This document shows, one piece after another, positions 15,052 through 23,965 of a stretch of 35,162 nucleotides of DNA. The notes below the pieces were generated by a model that made no database searches, was not told the DNA's origin, and worked only from the letters and a program-made list of their open reading frames with translations. The DNA lies in the NCBI GenBank assembly GCA_902537905.1, contig CACBDD010000008.1:1-35162 (forward strand), given 5' to 3'. A program made the position numbers and the translations under genes. Position 1 is the first letter of the stretch. Each line of letters opens with the position of its first letter. The DNA is from an uncultured Pelagibacteraceae bacterium (GTDB lineage Bacteria; Pseudomonadota; Alphaproteobacteria; Pelagibacterales; Pelagibacteraceae).

Positions 15052-15721
15052 TTTTTTAGCTCATATTTTACTAGTTGACGATGATGATGTTATTAGATCA
15101 TTAGTCAAAAAATTTTTAAACGAAAATAATTATTTAGTAACTACAGCTGATAGTGCTGAAGATGCCTCAGATAAAATAAAAATAATAAAGTTTGATCTGA
15201 TTGTACTCGATATAATGATGCCTGGAAAGAATGGATTAGAATTTATAGAAGAAAATAAAAAAAACCTAGATACTCCGGTCATACTTCTTACAGCAAAAGG
15301 AGAAGCCAAAGAAAGAATTCAAGGTCTTGAAGTTGGTGCGGATGATTATTTGCCCAAACCATTTGAACCTAAAGAACTAATTCTAAGAATAAAAAATATT
15401 TTAGATAAGACAAAAAAAACTGAACAAAAAAGAATAATTGAATTTGAAAATGTCAAAATCGACTTAAATAAACTTTTAATTATTAGAGATCAAAAAGAGT
15501 TTAAAATTAATAATACCGAAAAGACAATTCTGGAAAAAATGATTAATAGTCCTGGAAAAACATTTTCAAGAGAAGATATAGGAAAATTAATTAATCTTGA
15601 TAAAGAAAGATCTATTGATGTTATTATTACTAGATTACGAAAAAAAATTGAAATAGATCAAAAAAGTCCTAAGTTTTTGCAAACAATTAGAGGTGCAGGA
15701 TATGTTCTCTGGATTGAGTAA
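15044..15721 (+). CDS. OmpR-family response regulator (PetR-like by context)
   Basis: A 225-residue two-component response regulator. The receiver domain (about 5-118) has the acidic pocket at 12-15, phospho-acceptor D56 (LIVLDIMMPGKNG), T83 and K105 (YLPKPFEP). The C-terminal winged helix (about 128-222) shows the OmpR-type ending RSIDVIITRLRKKIE and IRGAGYVLW. The frame can begin at TTG 15041, but the ATG at 15044 is one codon later and is the more likely start, overlapping the MarR gene by 8 bases. It overlaps the kinase gene by 20 bases, so the three form one coupled unit. Confidence 0.93.
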   Translation: MDNFLAHILLVDDDDVIRSLVKKFLNENNYLVTTADSAEDASDKIKIIKFDLIVLDIMMPGKNGLEFIEENKKNLDTPVILLTAKGEAKERIQGLEVGADDYLPKPFEPKELILRIKNILDKTKKTEQKRIIEFENVKIDLNKLLIIRDQKEFKINNTEKTILEKMINSPGKTFSREDIGKLINLDKERSIDVIITRLRKKIEIDQKSPKFLQTIRGAGYVLWIE

Positions 15722-17021
15722 TTATTTTAAAAAAGTTTTACCAAAAAGATTATTTTATAGAGCGCTTTTAATTGTTGCAGTCCCTGTAATTACTATTCAA
15801 TTAATAATCACTATTGTTTTTTTTGATAGTTTGTGGATTAAAACTAATAAAGGTATGACCAGAACGTTAGTCAATGAGATTAGTGCTTTTGTAGAAGCTT
15901 ATCAGAATGAAGAAAATGATAAACAAGAGGTGAATAATCTATTTTCATTATTTTTAGATTTAAATATTGAATTGGTAGTAGGTGAAAAATTAAGTGACCA
16001 AGATAAAGAAAGATGGTTTAGTCCAATTGATAGAACTTTAAGAAGGGAACTAAAATCTAAATTTTCTCCTGAAATCTTCTGGTTTAATACTACAAACTAT
16101 AAAGAACTAGTTGATTTAAGAATAAAATATGAAGATGGATATTTTAAATTTTTAGTTCCAAAAGATCGAGTAACTAGCACATCTGCAAGAATATTTGCGC
16201 TATGGATTACCGTTCCTGCAATTATAATGGTTATTATTTCACTAATATTTTTAAAAAATCAAACAAGACCAATTACAAATTTAGCTCGTGCTGCTGAAAG
16301 ATTTGGAAAAGGAGAGGATATAGAGGAATTTAAACCCTCAGGAGCGCTCGAGATACGTCAAGCAGGTCACGAATTTGATAAAATGAGAAAAAGAATTGAA
16401 AGACATCTTAATCAACGAACTGAAATGTTGTCAGGTATTAGTCATGATTTAAGGACTCCTTTAACAAGAATGAAGTTACAATTAGCTTTCCTTAAAGATA
16501 AAGATGCAGTCGATAAATTAACAGATGATATTAACGAAATGGAAAAAATGCTTAATGAGTATCTGCAATTTACAAGCTCATCGTATGTTCAAAGAGATGA
16601 AATGTTTAATCTTTCAGAACTAATTGAAGAGATTATAAGAAAATATAATAATGAAAACATTTCTCATAATTTAATTCCTAGAATTTACATCAATGGCAGA
16701 AAGAACCTTATCAATAGATCTTTAAATAACTTAATTGATAACGGATTAAAATATGCGAACAAAGTTGAAATAAGCCTAAATAAAAAAAATACAAATCTAT
16801 TTATAATTATTGAAGATGACGGTCCCGGGATACCTAAAAAGGAACATGAAAACGTATTTAAGCCTTTTTACAAGATAGACAAAGGTAGAAACGATTCTAA
16901 ATCGAGTGTTGGGCTGGGACTATCAATTGCTTCTGATATTATAAAATCCCATGGTGGGAACATTATGCTGGAAAAATCAAAATTTGATGGGCTAAGAGTT
17001 AAGATCTTTTTGCCGATCTAG
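15702..17021 (+). CDS. EnvZ-like sensor histidine kinase
   Basis: The partner kinase of the preceding response regulator. I choose the ATG at 15702 over an upstream GTG at 15693, giving 439 residues. Topology: short cytoplasmic N-terminus, TM1 about 20-41, periplasmic domain about 42-163, TM2 about 164-185, HAMP about 186-238, dimerisation/phospho-acceptor H248 (SGISHDLRTPLTRMK), then a HATPase domain with N box NRSLNNLIDNGLKYA, G1 DDGPGIP and G2 GLGLSIA. All catalytic motifs are intact. The sensed signal is unknown. The 3' end overlaps the convergent UbiK-like gene by 23 bases. Confidence 0.94.
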   Translation: MFSGLSNYFKKVLPKRLFYRALLIVAVPVITIQLIITIVFFDSLWIKTNKGMTRTLVNEISAFVEAYQNEENDKQEVNNLFSLFLDLNIELVVGEKLSDQDKERWFSPIDRTLRRELKSKFSPEIFWFNTTNYKELVDLRIKYEDGYFKFLVPKDRVTSTSARIFALWITVPAIIMVIISLIFLKNQTRPITNLARAAERFGKGEDIEEFKPSGALEIRQAGHEFDKMRKRIERHLNQRTEMLSGISHDLRTPLTRMKLQLAFLKDKDAVDKLTDDINEMEKMLNEYLQFTSSSYVQRDEMFNLSELIEEIIRKYNNENISHNLIPRIYINGRKNLINRSLNNLIDNGLKYANKVEISLNKKNTNLFIIIEDDGPGIPKKEHENVFKPFYKIDKGRNDSKSSVGLGLSIASDIIKSHGGNIMLEKSKFDGLRVKIFLPI

Positions 17022-17250
17022 TTTTCTTCTTTTTTTTTGATTCTAATTTTGAAATTTTATTTTCTAAATTTTCAACTCTCTTCGAAAGAACATCAAATTC
17101 ATCTTTACTGGTAAGTTTCATTTTGAAAACAAATTCATCTCTCTTAGATTTAAATATATTTAAGATTTCAGATGATAAATCTTTTGAAGTTATTAATCCC
17201 TGCTCTATCACTTTTGCAAATTTATCAATTATAAATTTAGAATTTTTCAT
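16999..17250 (-). CDS. ubiK: UbiK/BMFP-like accessory factor (COG2960)
   Basis: A small 83-residue protein matching the BMFP/UbiK layout: an amphipathic N-terminal half with SKFIIDKFAKVIEQG, a middle LTSKDEFDVLSKRV, a coiled coil of heptads (VENLENKISKLES, about residues 61-73) and a basic Lys/Arg tail. UbiK aids the late steps of aerobic ubiquinone synthesis through the Ubi complex in E. coli; here the role is inferred from family. The ATG at 17250 is preferred over one 5 codons upstream because family members begin close to this helix. It is divergent from lgt (32 bases) and runs 23 bases into the histidine kinase gene. Confidence 0.78.
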   Translation of the reverse strand: MKNSKFIIDKFAKVIEQGLITSKDLSSEILNIFKSKRDEFVFKMKLTSKDEFDVLSKRVENLENKISKLESKKKKKTRSAKRS

Positions 17251-17271
17251 ATTTGAGATATACAATATAGT

Positions 17272-17277
17272 TATAAT
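17272..17277 (+). promoter_or_regulatory. Candidate -10 element for lgt
   Basis: A perfect TATAAT at 17272-17277 sits in the 32-base gap between ubiK and lgt and ends 5 bases before the lgt ATG at 17283. A start about 7 bases downstream would fall on the start codon, implying a leaderless mRNA. No good -35 is visible at 17 bases. In AT-rich DNA the hexamer is easily met by chance. Confidence 0.35.
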
Positions 17278-17282
17278 TTAAA

Positions 17283-18062
17283 ATGATCATCAATAATTTT
17301 GACCCAGTTGCATTAGAAATATTTTCTCTAGAAATTAGATGGTATTCGCTAGCTTATATTGCTGGCATTTTATTAGGATGGTTAATAGCGAAAAAACTTT
17401 TCTTAAAGAATTCTGAAATAAATAAAAACTTTGATGATTATATAACGTATTTAATCATCGGAATTATTTTAGGTGGAAGAATTGGATATGTATTATTTTA
17501 TAATTTTGAATTCTATGTAAATAATCTATTAGATATTTTGAAAGTATGGGAAGGTGGAATGTCTTTTCACGGAGGAATAATTGGTATTGTTATAGCAAGT
17601 ATATTATTTGCAAAAAAAAATAATCAAAACTCATTTTTATATTTAGACATTGTTGCTCTAGTGGCACCAATTGGAATATTCTTTGGAAGAATTGCAAATT
17701 TTATAAATTCTGAACTTTATGGAACTATAACTAATTTACCTTGGGCAGTTACATTTATACAAATAGATAATCAACCAAGACATCCCTCGCAAATTTATGA
17801 GGCATTGTTAGAAGGTTTAATGTTATTTTTAATTTTACTTTATTTTAGAAATAAAAGAAGTTTGTTTAAACCTGGATTAATTTCAGGACTATTTTTAATT
17901 TTCTATTCAATCTTTAGATTTATTGTTGAATTTTTTAGAGTACCAGATGATCAATTGGGGTACTTAATATTCAATTTAACTATGGGTCAGTTAATAAGTT
18001 TTATTTTTTTAATAATTGGATTAATTATTTTCTTTTTCAAAAAAAATGAACAAGTCAACTAA
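17283..18062 (+). CDS. lgt: Prolipoprotein diacylglyceryl transferase
   Basis: Lgt moves a diacylglyceryl group from phosphatidylglycerol to the lipobox cysteine of prolipoproteins in the inner membrane. The 259-residue protein has about seven hydrophobic helices and the family blocks GGRIGYVLFYN (64-74), EGGMSFHGGIIG (90-101), the Lgt signature GRIANFINSELYG (135-147) and RHPSQIYEALLEG. It heads a seven-gene plus-strand run; the last 17 bases overlap the methyltransferase gene. No Shine-Dalgarno sequence is seen before the ATG. Confidence 0.96.
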   Translation: MIINNFDPVALEIFSLEIRWYSLAYIAGILLGWLIAKKLFLKNSEINKNFDDYITYLIIGIILGGRIGYVLFYNFEFYVNNLLDILKVWEGGMSFHGGIIGIVIASILFAKKNNQNSFLYLDIVALVAPIGIFFGRIANFINSELYGTITNLPWAVTFIQIDNQPRHPSQIYEALLEGLMLFLILLYFRNKRSLFKPGLISGLFLIFYSIFRFIVEFFRVPDDQLGYLIFNLTMGQLISFIFLIIGLIIFFFKKNEQVN

Positions 18063-19095
18063 TTTACCTCTAGATCAATTTATAAACCATGCTCTTTACG
18101 ATAAAGAAAATGGATATTATATGAAAAAAAATCCCTTCGGAAAAGAAGGTGATTTTATTACATCTCCAAATATCACAAGACTATTTTCCGAAATAATTGC
18201 GATATGGGTAATAACTTTCTGGAAAAGTATCGGTTCACCTAAAAAATTTAACTTAATTGAACTTGGTGCTGGCAATGGTGAGATGATGAAAGTTATATCC
18301 GAAACATTAAAGAATTTTCCAGACTGTTTTAATTCCTGTAATTTAATTATTAATGAAAAAAGCTCCTATTTAATTGATGAACAAAAAAAAAATTTAATTT
18401 CTGAAAAAATAATCTGGGTAAATCAGGTTGAAATTGATGACTCATTTCCTTGTATTTATCTTGCAAACGAATTTTTTGATGCAATTCCAATAAAGCAATT
18501 TTTTAAGAAGAAAGATAATTGGTTTGAAAGATATGTTAATTTAAAAACTCATGAAAAGGCTGAGTTCAATGATAAAGAAGTTGATATTAAAATAATAGAG
18601 CAAGAACTTAAATTTGAAATATCTAAAGACCAAGAAATTATTGAATACTCTCCAGAAGCGTTTGGGTATCTAGAGAAAATTTGTAAAATTATTGATAAAA
18701 AAGATGGTGGACTTTTAATAATTGATTATGGATATTTAGATCTAAAAATAAAAAATACTATTCAAGCAATAAAAGATCATAAATTTTCAAACATATTAGA
18801 AGATATTGGAGATTCCGATATCACATACAATTTAAATTTTAATTTATTTGCTAATTATATTCATCAGTTTGAAAAACTAGATCATCTAATTACTAATCAA
18901 AAAAAATTCTTAACAAGTATGGGAATTTTGCAAAGAGCAGAGATAGTAAGTAATAATATAGCATTCTCGCAAAAAACAGATCTATTTTATAGAGTTAGAC
19001 GTTTGATTGATGAGAAACAAATGGGAGATTTATTTAAGGTAATGTTGATAAAAGTTAAAAACAATAAATTTACAAATGGTTTTCAAATTGATTAA
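18046..19095 (+). CDS. SAM-dependent methyltransferase, MidA/NDUFAF7 family
   Basis: A 349-residue class I methyltransferase of the COG1565 family. The N-terminus has the family block LDQFINHALYDKENGYYM (9-26) and GDFITSPNITRLFSEII; the SAM site is IELGAGNGEMM (about 71-81); later ANEFFDAIPIKQF and IDYGYLD match the family. In mitochondria NDUFAF7 methylates an arginine of a complex I subunit; a parallel role here is inference. It overlaps lgt at its start and pgeF (20 bases) at its end, an arrangement common in alphaproteobacteria. Confidence 0.92.
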   Translation: MNKSTNLPLDQFINHALYDKENGYYMKKNPFGKEGDFITSPNITRLFSEIIAIWVITFWKSIGSPKKFNLIELGAGNGEMMKVISETLKNFPDCFNSCNLIINEKSSYLIDEQKKNLISEKIIWVNQVEIDDSFPCIYLANEFFDAIPIKQFFKKKDNWFERYVNLKTHEKAEFNDKEVDIKIIEQELKFEISKDQEIIEYSPEAFGYLEKICKIIDKKDGGLLIIDYGYLDLKIKNTIQAIKDHKFSNILEDIGDSDITYNLNFNLFANYIHQFEKLDHLITNQKKFLTSMGILQRAEIVSNNIAFSQKTDLFYRVRRLIDEKQMGDLFKVMLIKVKNNKFTNGFQID

Positions 19096-19846
19096 ATCTA
19101 AAAAACTTTCAAAAAATAGAGTTATCAAACATGGTTTTTTTAATAGCAACGGTGGTGTATCAAAAAATATTTATAAAAGTTTAAATTGTGGTCCAGGTTC
19201 AAATGACAATAGTGCAAATGTAAAAAAAAATTTAAATATTGTTAGAAAAAAAATTTCTAAGAACTCTAAAAATATTTTTTTACTTAACCAAATTCATAGT
19301 AATAAATTCATTTTTATTAACAAAAAGTATAAATCAAAAACAAAACCTAAGGCTGATGCAATTATTACTGACCAAATAAATGTGCCTATTGCAGTTCTGA
19401 CTGCAGATTGTGTGCCAATACTGGTTTTTGATAATCAGAGGAAAATGATAGCTGCAATTCATGCAGGATGGAAGGGTGCTTTTAAGGGAATTATATCAAA
19501 AGTGATCAAATTTATGATTAAGAGAGGTTCCAAAACAAAAAATATTACAGCGGTTATAGGTCCTTCAATATCAGTTAAAAATTATGAGGTTCAAAAAGAT
19601 TTTTATAAAAAATTTATAAAGAAAGACAAATCTAGTTACAGATTTTTTAAAATGAGTAAAAAAAAGTTATATTTTAACTTATCTATATATGTTAAATCAT
19701 TAATTCTTAAGTCTGGTGTGAAAAAAATAGAAAAAATTGATGTTGATACATTTGATGCTAAAAATAAATTTTTTAGTGCTAGAAGATCAAAAAGTTTAAA
19801 TCATGCTGATTATGGTAGAAATATTTCAATAATTATGCTTAATTAG
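19076..19846 (+). CDS. pgeF: Laccase-domain protein, peptidoglycan editing factor PgeF
   Basis: A 256-residue YfiH/DUF152 protein. The metal-site residues are present: H74 (LNQIHSN), C112 (LTADCVPIL) and H129 (AAIHAGWKG), with the IGPSIS segment and a C-terminal FFSARRS. E. coli PgeF removes wrongly incorporated amino acids from peptidoglycan precursors; other family members act on purine nucleosides, so the substrate is uncertain. The protein is unusually lysine rich. It starts within the methyltransferase gene and lies 8 bases before prs. Confidence 0.93.
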   Translation: MVFKLIKSKKLSKNRVIKHGFFNSNGGVSKNIYKSLNCGPGSNDNSANVKKNLNIVRKKISKNSKNIFLLNQIHSNKFIFINKKYKSKTKPKADAIITDQINVPIAVLTADCVPILVFDNQRKMIAAIHAGWKGAFKGIISKVIKFMIKRGSKTKNITAVIGPSISVKNYEVQKDFYKKFIKKDKSSYRFFKMSKKKLYFNLSIYVKSLILKSGVKKIEKIDVDTFDAKNKFFSARRSKSLNHADYGRNISIIMLN

Positions 19847-19854
19847 GTTTTTTC

Positions 19855-20787
19855 ATGAAATTATTATCAGGAAACAGCAATAAACCTCTTAGTAAGAACA
19901 TCGCTAAATATTTAAAATCTAAACTAGTCAATTCAAGTATAAGAAATTTTTCTGATGGTGAAATCTATGTTGAGATAAATGAAAATATAAGGGGAAATAG
20001 TATTTTTATTATTCAATCTGTTTCTTCACCAGCTAATGATAATTTAATGCAACTTTTATTATGTATAGATGCTTTAAAAAGATCATCTGCCAAAAATATA
20101 ACTGCTGTAATTCCATATTTTGGTTATGCAAGACAAGACAGAAAAGTTGTCCCAAGAACTTCTATTTCAGCAAAACTTGTATCTAATCTGATCACAAAAG
20201 CAGGGGCAGATCGAGTTGTAACAGTTGATTTACATGCAGGACAAATTCAAGGTTTTTTTGATATTCCTGTAGATAACTTGTTTGCTACTCCTATTTTTGC
20301 AAGACACGTTAAGAAAACGATTAAAAATAAAAATATGATTTGTGTTGCTCCAGATGTAGGTGGAACAGAAAGAGCAAGAGCTCTTGGAAAACTTTTAAAT
20401 GTTGGTCTAGCCATAGTGGATAAAAGAAGACCTAAACCAGGACAATCGCAGGTTATGAATGTAATTGGAGATGTAAAAGGTAAGACGTGTATAATTGTTG
20501 ATGATATCATCGATTCAGGTGGAACAATTGTGAATGCAGCTAAAGCTCTAAAAGATAGAGGAGCAAAAGAGGTTTATGTTTATATTACGCACGGAGTTCT
20601 TAGCGGAGAAGCAGTTAAAAAAATTAAAAATTCTGTTATTAAAAATTTAGTAATTACAGATACTATTGATAATAACGACAAAATAAAAGGTGCTAAAAAC
20701 ATTGAGGTTTTATCTATTTCAGGGCTAATGGGTGAAGCAATAAAAAGAATATCAAATTCCACTTCTGTATCAGATTTATTTAAATAA
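19855..20787 (+). CDS. prs: Ribose-phosphate pyrophosphokinase
   Basis: Prs makes PRPP from ribose 5-phosphate and ATP, the shared precursor for purines, pyrimidines, NAD, histidine and tryptophan. The 310-residue sequence is complete: [10 protein letters not shown] (33-42), [11 protein letters not shown] (ATP loop), [11 protein letters not shown] (metal and active site), DKRRPKPGQ flexible loop and the PRPP-binding [11 protein letters not shown] weak purine-rich AGG lies 8 bases before the ATG. It sits upstream of rplY, pth and ychF, a conserved alphaproteobacterial order. Confidence 0.97.
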   Translation: MKLLSGNSNKPLSKNIAKYLKSKLVNSSIRNFSDGEIYVEINENIRGNSIFIIQSVSSPANDNLMQLLLCIDALKRSSAKNITAVIPYFGYARQDRKVVPRTSISAKLVSNLITKAGADRVVTVDLHAGQIQGFFDIPVDNLFATPIFARHVKKTIKNKNMICVAPDVGGTERARALGKLLNVGLAIVDKRRPKPGQSQVMNVIGDVKGKTCIIVDDIIDSGGTIVNAAKALKDRGAKEVYVYITHGVLSGEAVKKIKNSVIKNLVITDTIDNNDKIKGAKNIEVLSISGLMGEAIKRISNSTSVSDLFK

Positions 20788-20832
20788 TTACCTTGTGTTA
20801 TTAAGGATCTTGAGCTAAAAACCCTTGTTTTT
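20788..20832 (+). promoter_or_regulatory. Possible structured leader before rplY
   Basis: The 45-base gap carries a CCTTGT direct repeat (20791-20796 and 20823-20828) on either side of AAGG (20803-20806), so AAGG could pair with either copy in mutually exclusive 4-bp hairpins, the second ending in GTTTTT just before the ATG. The pairings are weak. It could be an attenuator, or nothing. Confidence 0.2.
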
Positions 20833-21534
20833 ATGAATACTTTAGAAGCTAACATCAGAGATACCAAAACTAAAGGTGCACTTAATTCATTGAGAGATAA
20901 TGGAGAAGTTCCAGCCATAATTTATGGTGGTGAAGATCAAAACGAAAAAGTTTCTATATCTAAAAAACTACTAAAATCGATGTTAGAAGACACAAATTTT
21001 TTATCTACGATTCTTACATTGAATGTAAATGGTAAGCCTCAAAATGTGCTTCCAAGAGAAGTAAAATATCACATAATATCAGACGATCCTATACATGTTG
21101 ATTTTTTAAGAGTTGTACCAGGTTTAAAAATTAGAATTGAGGTTCCGGTTAAATTTATTAATCATGAAAAATCACCTGGGTTAAAAAAAGGTGGTGTATT
21201 AAATATTGTAAGAAGAAAAGTTGAATTAAAATGCCCAAGTGAAAAAATACCTGACAATCTTTTAATTGATTTAGATGGTGTTGATATTGGAGTTAGTTTT
21301 AAAATTTCATCAATTAATTTAGATCCTGAAGTTGTACCAACTATTCAAGGCAGAGATTTCGTTATAGCAACACTAGCGGCTCCAACTGTAATGAAAGAAC
21401 CAGAAAAACCAGCTGAAGCAGAAGCTGCTGAAGGAGAAGCAGGTGCAGAGGGTGCACCAGCTGAAGGAGACAATCCAGCAGCAGAGGGTGATAAAAAAGA
21501 AGGCGAAGATAAGCCTGCTGAAGAAAAAAAATAA
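20833..21534 (+). CDS. rplY: 50S ribosomal protein L25/general stress protein Ctc
   Basis: L25 of the Ctc type binds 5S rRNA in the large subunit. The 233-residue protein has an N-terminal 5S-binding domain (about 1-92: ARNSLRDNGEVPAIIYGG-like block at 16-33), a second beta domain (about 93-185: HVDFLRV, PVKFINHEKSPGLKKGG) and a low-complexity acidic tail of about 45 residues rich in Ala, Glu and Gly. The tail is coded by noticeably G+C-richer DNA (21400-21520) than its surroundings. It follows prs by 45 bases and precedes pth, as in many alphaproteobacteria. Confidence 0.95.
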   Translation: MNTLEANIRDTKTKGALNSLRDNGEVPAIIYGGEDQNEKVSISKKLLKSMLEDTNFLSTILTLNVNGKPQNVLPREVKYHIISDDPIHVDFLRVVPGLKIRIEVPVKFINHEKSPGLKKGGVLNIVRRKVELKCPSEKIPDNLLIDLDGVDIGVSFKISSINLDPEVVPTIQGRDFVIATLAAPTVMKEPEKPAEAEAAEGEAGAEGAPAEGDNPAAEGDKKEGEDKPAEEKK

Positions 21535-21574
21535 ATTATTTAAACTAAAGTTTGTTTTCCATTAAAAAATTCTC

Positions 21575-22138
21575 ATGCTTTTATTTGTAGGACTAGGTAA
21601 CCCAACGCCAGATAGTGAGAATAATAGACATAATGTAGGTTTTAAAATTATCGACTCGATTAATAAAAAATTTGGTCTATCAAAACAAAAACCCAAATTT
21701 AAAGGTTTGCTCACAACAGGAAATGTTGGAGACAAAAAAATATATGCAATTAAACCTTTAACTTTTATGAATAATTCAGGAATTTGTATTAGAGAATTAA
21801 TAGAATATTTTAAAATCGATGCTGAGGATGTAATAGTTTTTCATGATGATTTAGATGTAGAATTTGGAAAAATTAAAGCTAAGTTTGGTGGATCTAGCGC
21901 AGGTCATAATGGTATAGCATCAATAGATAAATTTATTGGTAAAGATTATTCTAGAGTAAGAATAGGGATTGGGAAACCAAAAGACAATATGGAGGTAAGT
22001 GATTTTGTACTTCAAAATTTTGATGAAGATGAAATGGTTGGATTAGAAAAAATTACAAATAATATTACCGAGTCAATTTCAATATTAATTGATAAAAAAT
22101 TAGATCTATTTTCAAGTACAGTAAATAATAAAAAATGA
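21575..22138 (+). CDS. pth: Peptidyl-tRNA hydrolase
   Basis: Pth releases peptides from prematurely dropped peptidyl-tRNA. The 187-residue protein begins VGLGNP (5-10), has the catalytic histidine in NNRHNVGF (H19), PLTFMNNSG, the catalytic aspartate in FHDDLDV and the GGSSAGHNGIASI loop, then RVRIGIGKP. Length is normal. It ends in ATGA, which contains the start of ychF, so the two are translationally coupled. Confidence 0.97.
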   Translation: MLLFVGLGNPTPDSENNRHNVGFKIIDSINKKFGLSKQKPKFKGLLTTGNVGDKKIYAIKPLTFMNNSGICIRELIEYFKIDAEDVIVFHDDLDVEFGKIKAKFGGSSAGHNGIASIDKFIGKDYSRVRIGIGKPKDNMEVSDFVLQNFDEDEMVGLEKITNNITESISILIDKKLDLFSSTVNNKK

Positions 22139-23208
22139 GTCTTAAATGTGGAATTGTTGGTTTGCCAAATGTTGGTAAGTCCACACTTTTTAATGCACTA
22201 ACAAATTCTAGTAAAGCACAAGCGGCTAATTTTCCATTTTGTACAATTGATCCAAATGTTGGGATAGTTCCTGTACCTGACGAAAGATTATCTAAATTAT
22301 CAAAAGTCTCTAACTCTAAAAAGGTAATTAATACTACAATTTCATTTGTTGATATTGCTGGTCTTGTAAAAGGAGCTTCAAAAGGAGAAGGATTAGGAAA
22401 TAAATTTCTTTCTCATATCAGAGAAGTTGATGCAGTAATTCATATGATTAGATGTTTTGACTCAGATGATATTCAAAATGTTAATCCTGATGTAAACCCA
22501 GTTAGAGATTTAGAAATTATTGAAACTGAAATGATGCTTGCAGATCTTGAAAGTATTCAAAAAAGATTGGAAAAGAATAACAAAAAAAATGTAGATGAGG
22601 AGCAACTTAAAATTTTAGAAATTGCTCTAGATTGCATCAATAATGATAAAGATATTTCAGTCCTAAAAACACAATTTGACACCAAGCAATTAAATCAAAG
22701 TGGTTTGTTGTCAATTAAGCCAAAAATATACGTTTGTAATGTTGATGAACAAAGTATTCAGAATGGCAACAAATATACAAATGATTTCATAGAAAAATTT
22801 GGCAATGAAAATACACTAATTGTATCTGCTGATATAGAAAATCAAATTAATGATCTACCTGCTGAAGAGAAAAAAAATTATATGGAAATGATAGGTTTAA
22901 AAGAAACTGGATTAAATATGTTAATTCAAAAAGGCTACAATATATTAGAATTAGATACTTATTTTACATCTGGTCCTGAAGAAACAAGAGCGTGGACAAT
23001 TAAAAAAAATTGTACAGCTCCTAAGGCAGCAGGTGAAATTCATACTGATTTTGAAAAAGGCTTTATTCGAGCTGAAACTATTTCTTATGAAGATTTCGTA
23101 GCAAATGATGGCTGGGTAAACTCTAAAGCTAATGGAAAAATGAGATTAGAAGGAAAAGATTATATTGTTAAAGATGGAGATGTATTAAACTTCAGATTCA
23201 ACACGTGA
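22135..23208 (+). CDS. ychF: Redox-regulated P-loop ATPase YchF
   Basis: An Obg-related P-loop protein that prefers ATP to GTP and binds ribosomes; its cellular role is linked to translation and oxidative-stress control. The 357-residue protein has the P-loop GLPNVGKS (9-16), switch II DIAGLVKGASKGEGLGNKF, an altered G4 motif (CNVDE instead of NKxD) that explains ATP preference, and a C-terminal TGS-like domain (TYFTSGPEETRAWTI, then IHTDFEKGFIRAE). It overlaps pth by 4 bases. The last 24 bases overlap petC on the opposite strand. Confidence 0.97.
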   Translation: MSLKCGIVGLPNVGKSTLFNALTNSSKAQAANFPFCTIDPNVGIVPVPDERLSKLSKVSNSKKVINTTISFVDIAGLVKGASKGEGLGNKFLSHIREVDAVIHMIRCFDSDDIQNVNPDVNPVRDLEIIETEMMLADLESIQKRLEKNNKKNVDEEQLKILEIALDCINNDKDISVLKTQFDTKQLNQSGLLSIKPKIYVCNVDEQSIQNGNKYTNDFIEKFGNENTLIVSADIENQINDLPAEEKKNYMEMIGLKETGLNMLIQKGYNILELDTYFTSGPEETRAWTIKKNCTAPKAAGEIHTDFEKGFIRAETISYEDFVANDGWVNSKANGKMRLEGKDYIVKDGDVLNFRFNT

Positions 23209-23964
23209 CCAAATTTTCTTCATACTGAAGTAAACTAAAATAGTTAAAATAATCAAATACACTATAGCTTTAAATCCCATTTGGTGCCTTGCTTCTAAGT
23301 GAGGCTCTGCGGCCCACATTAAAAATGTTGTTACATCTTTTGACATCTGTTCAACAGACGCATTAGTGCCATCGCCATACTCTACTATTCCATCTGATAA
23401 TGGTGCTGCCATTCTAATCTTATTACCATACATATATTTGTTATAGTAAACTCCATCATCCAAAGTTACTCCACTTGGTGGATCTTCATAACCTTGAAGT
23501 AAAGAATAAATATAATCAACTCCACCACCTCTAGCTTTAACTAAAACAGACATGTCTGGCGGATACGCTCCTCCATTAGCTGCTTGCGCAGCTTTGACAT
23601 TGTCGTATGGCATTACAAATTTATCTGAAAGTTTTCCAGGTCTAGTGAACATTTCACCATCAGCATTTGGTCCATCTTTAACCTCAAAAGAAGCAGCAAT
23701 TGCTTTTGCAGCTGCCTCTGAAAACTCTGGCCCACCCTCTTCTGATAAATTTCTGTAGCTCAAATATTTCATTGAATGGCAAGAAGCACAAACTTCAGTA
23801 TAAACTTGATATCCTCTTTGAAGAGTTGCCCTATCAAATTTTCCAAAAAGGCCTTTAAAACTCCAATCTGTTTTAAGATAATCTACTTTTTCAGCAGCAA
23901 AAATTTGAGAGCTATTTAGAGAAAAAAGTGAAAGTATTAAAATTAATTTAAATAACTTTTTCAC
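23185..23964 (-). CDS. petC: Cytochrome c1 of the bc1 complex
   Basis: Cytochrome c1 takes electrons from the Rieske protein and passes them to a c-type cytochrome in the periplasm. The 259-residue protein has a Sec signal peptide (1-23, ending IFAA), the haem site C59-A-S-C62-H63, the PDMSVLVKARGG block, axial ligand M185 (NKIRMAAPLSDG) and a C-terminal membrane anchor (231-248). It starts 1 base after petB. Convergent overlap with ychF leaves no room for a terminator between them. Confidence 0.97.
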   Translation of the reverse strand: MKKLFKLILILSLFSLNSSQIFAAEKVDYLKTDWSFKGLFGKFDRATLQRGYQVYTEVCASCHSMKYLSYRNLSEEGGPEFSEAAAKAIAASFEVKDGPNADGEMFTRPGKLSDKFVMPYDNVKAAQAANGGAYPPDMSVLVKARGGGVDYIYSLLQGYEDPPSGVTLDDGVYYNKYMYGNKIRMAAPLSDGIVEYGDGTNASVEQMSKDVTTFLMWAAEPHLEARHQMGFKAIVYLIILTILVYFSMKKIWSRVESEV

Positions 23965-23965
23965 T

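Noticed and set aside
21541..21558. Hairpin AAAC-TAAA-GTTT followed by GTTTT after rplY
   Set aside because: The stem is 4 A/T-dominated pairs with a 4-base loop; too weak to call a terminator in AT-rich DNA.
23552..23758. Open frame on the plus strand inside petC, and similar frames inside trxB, prs, ispE and ccrM
   Set aside because: These are shadows of strongly supported genes on the other strand or in another frame and show no family motifs.
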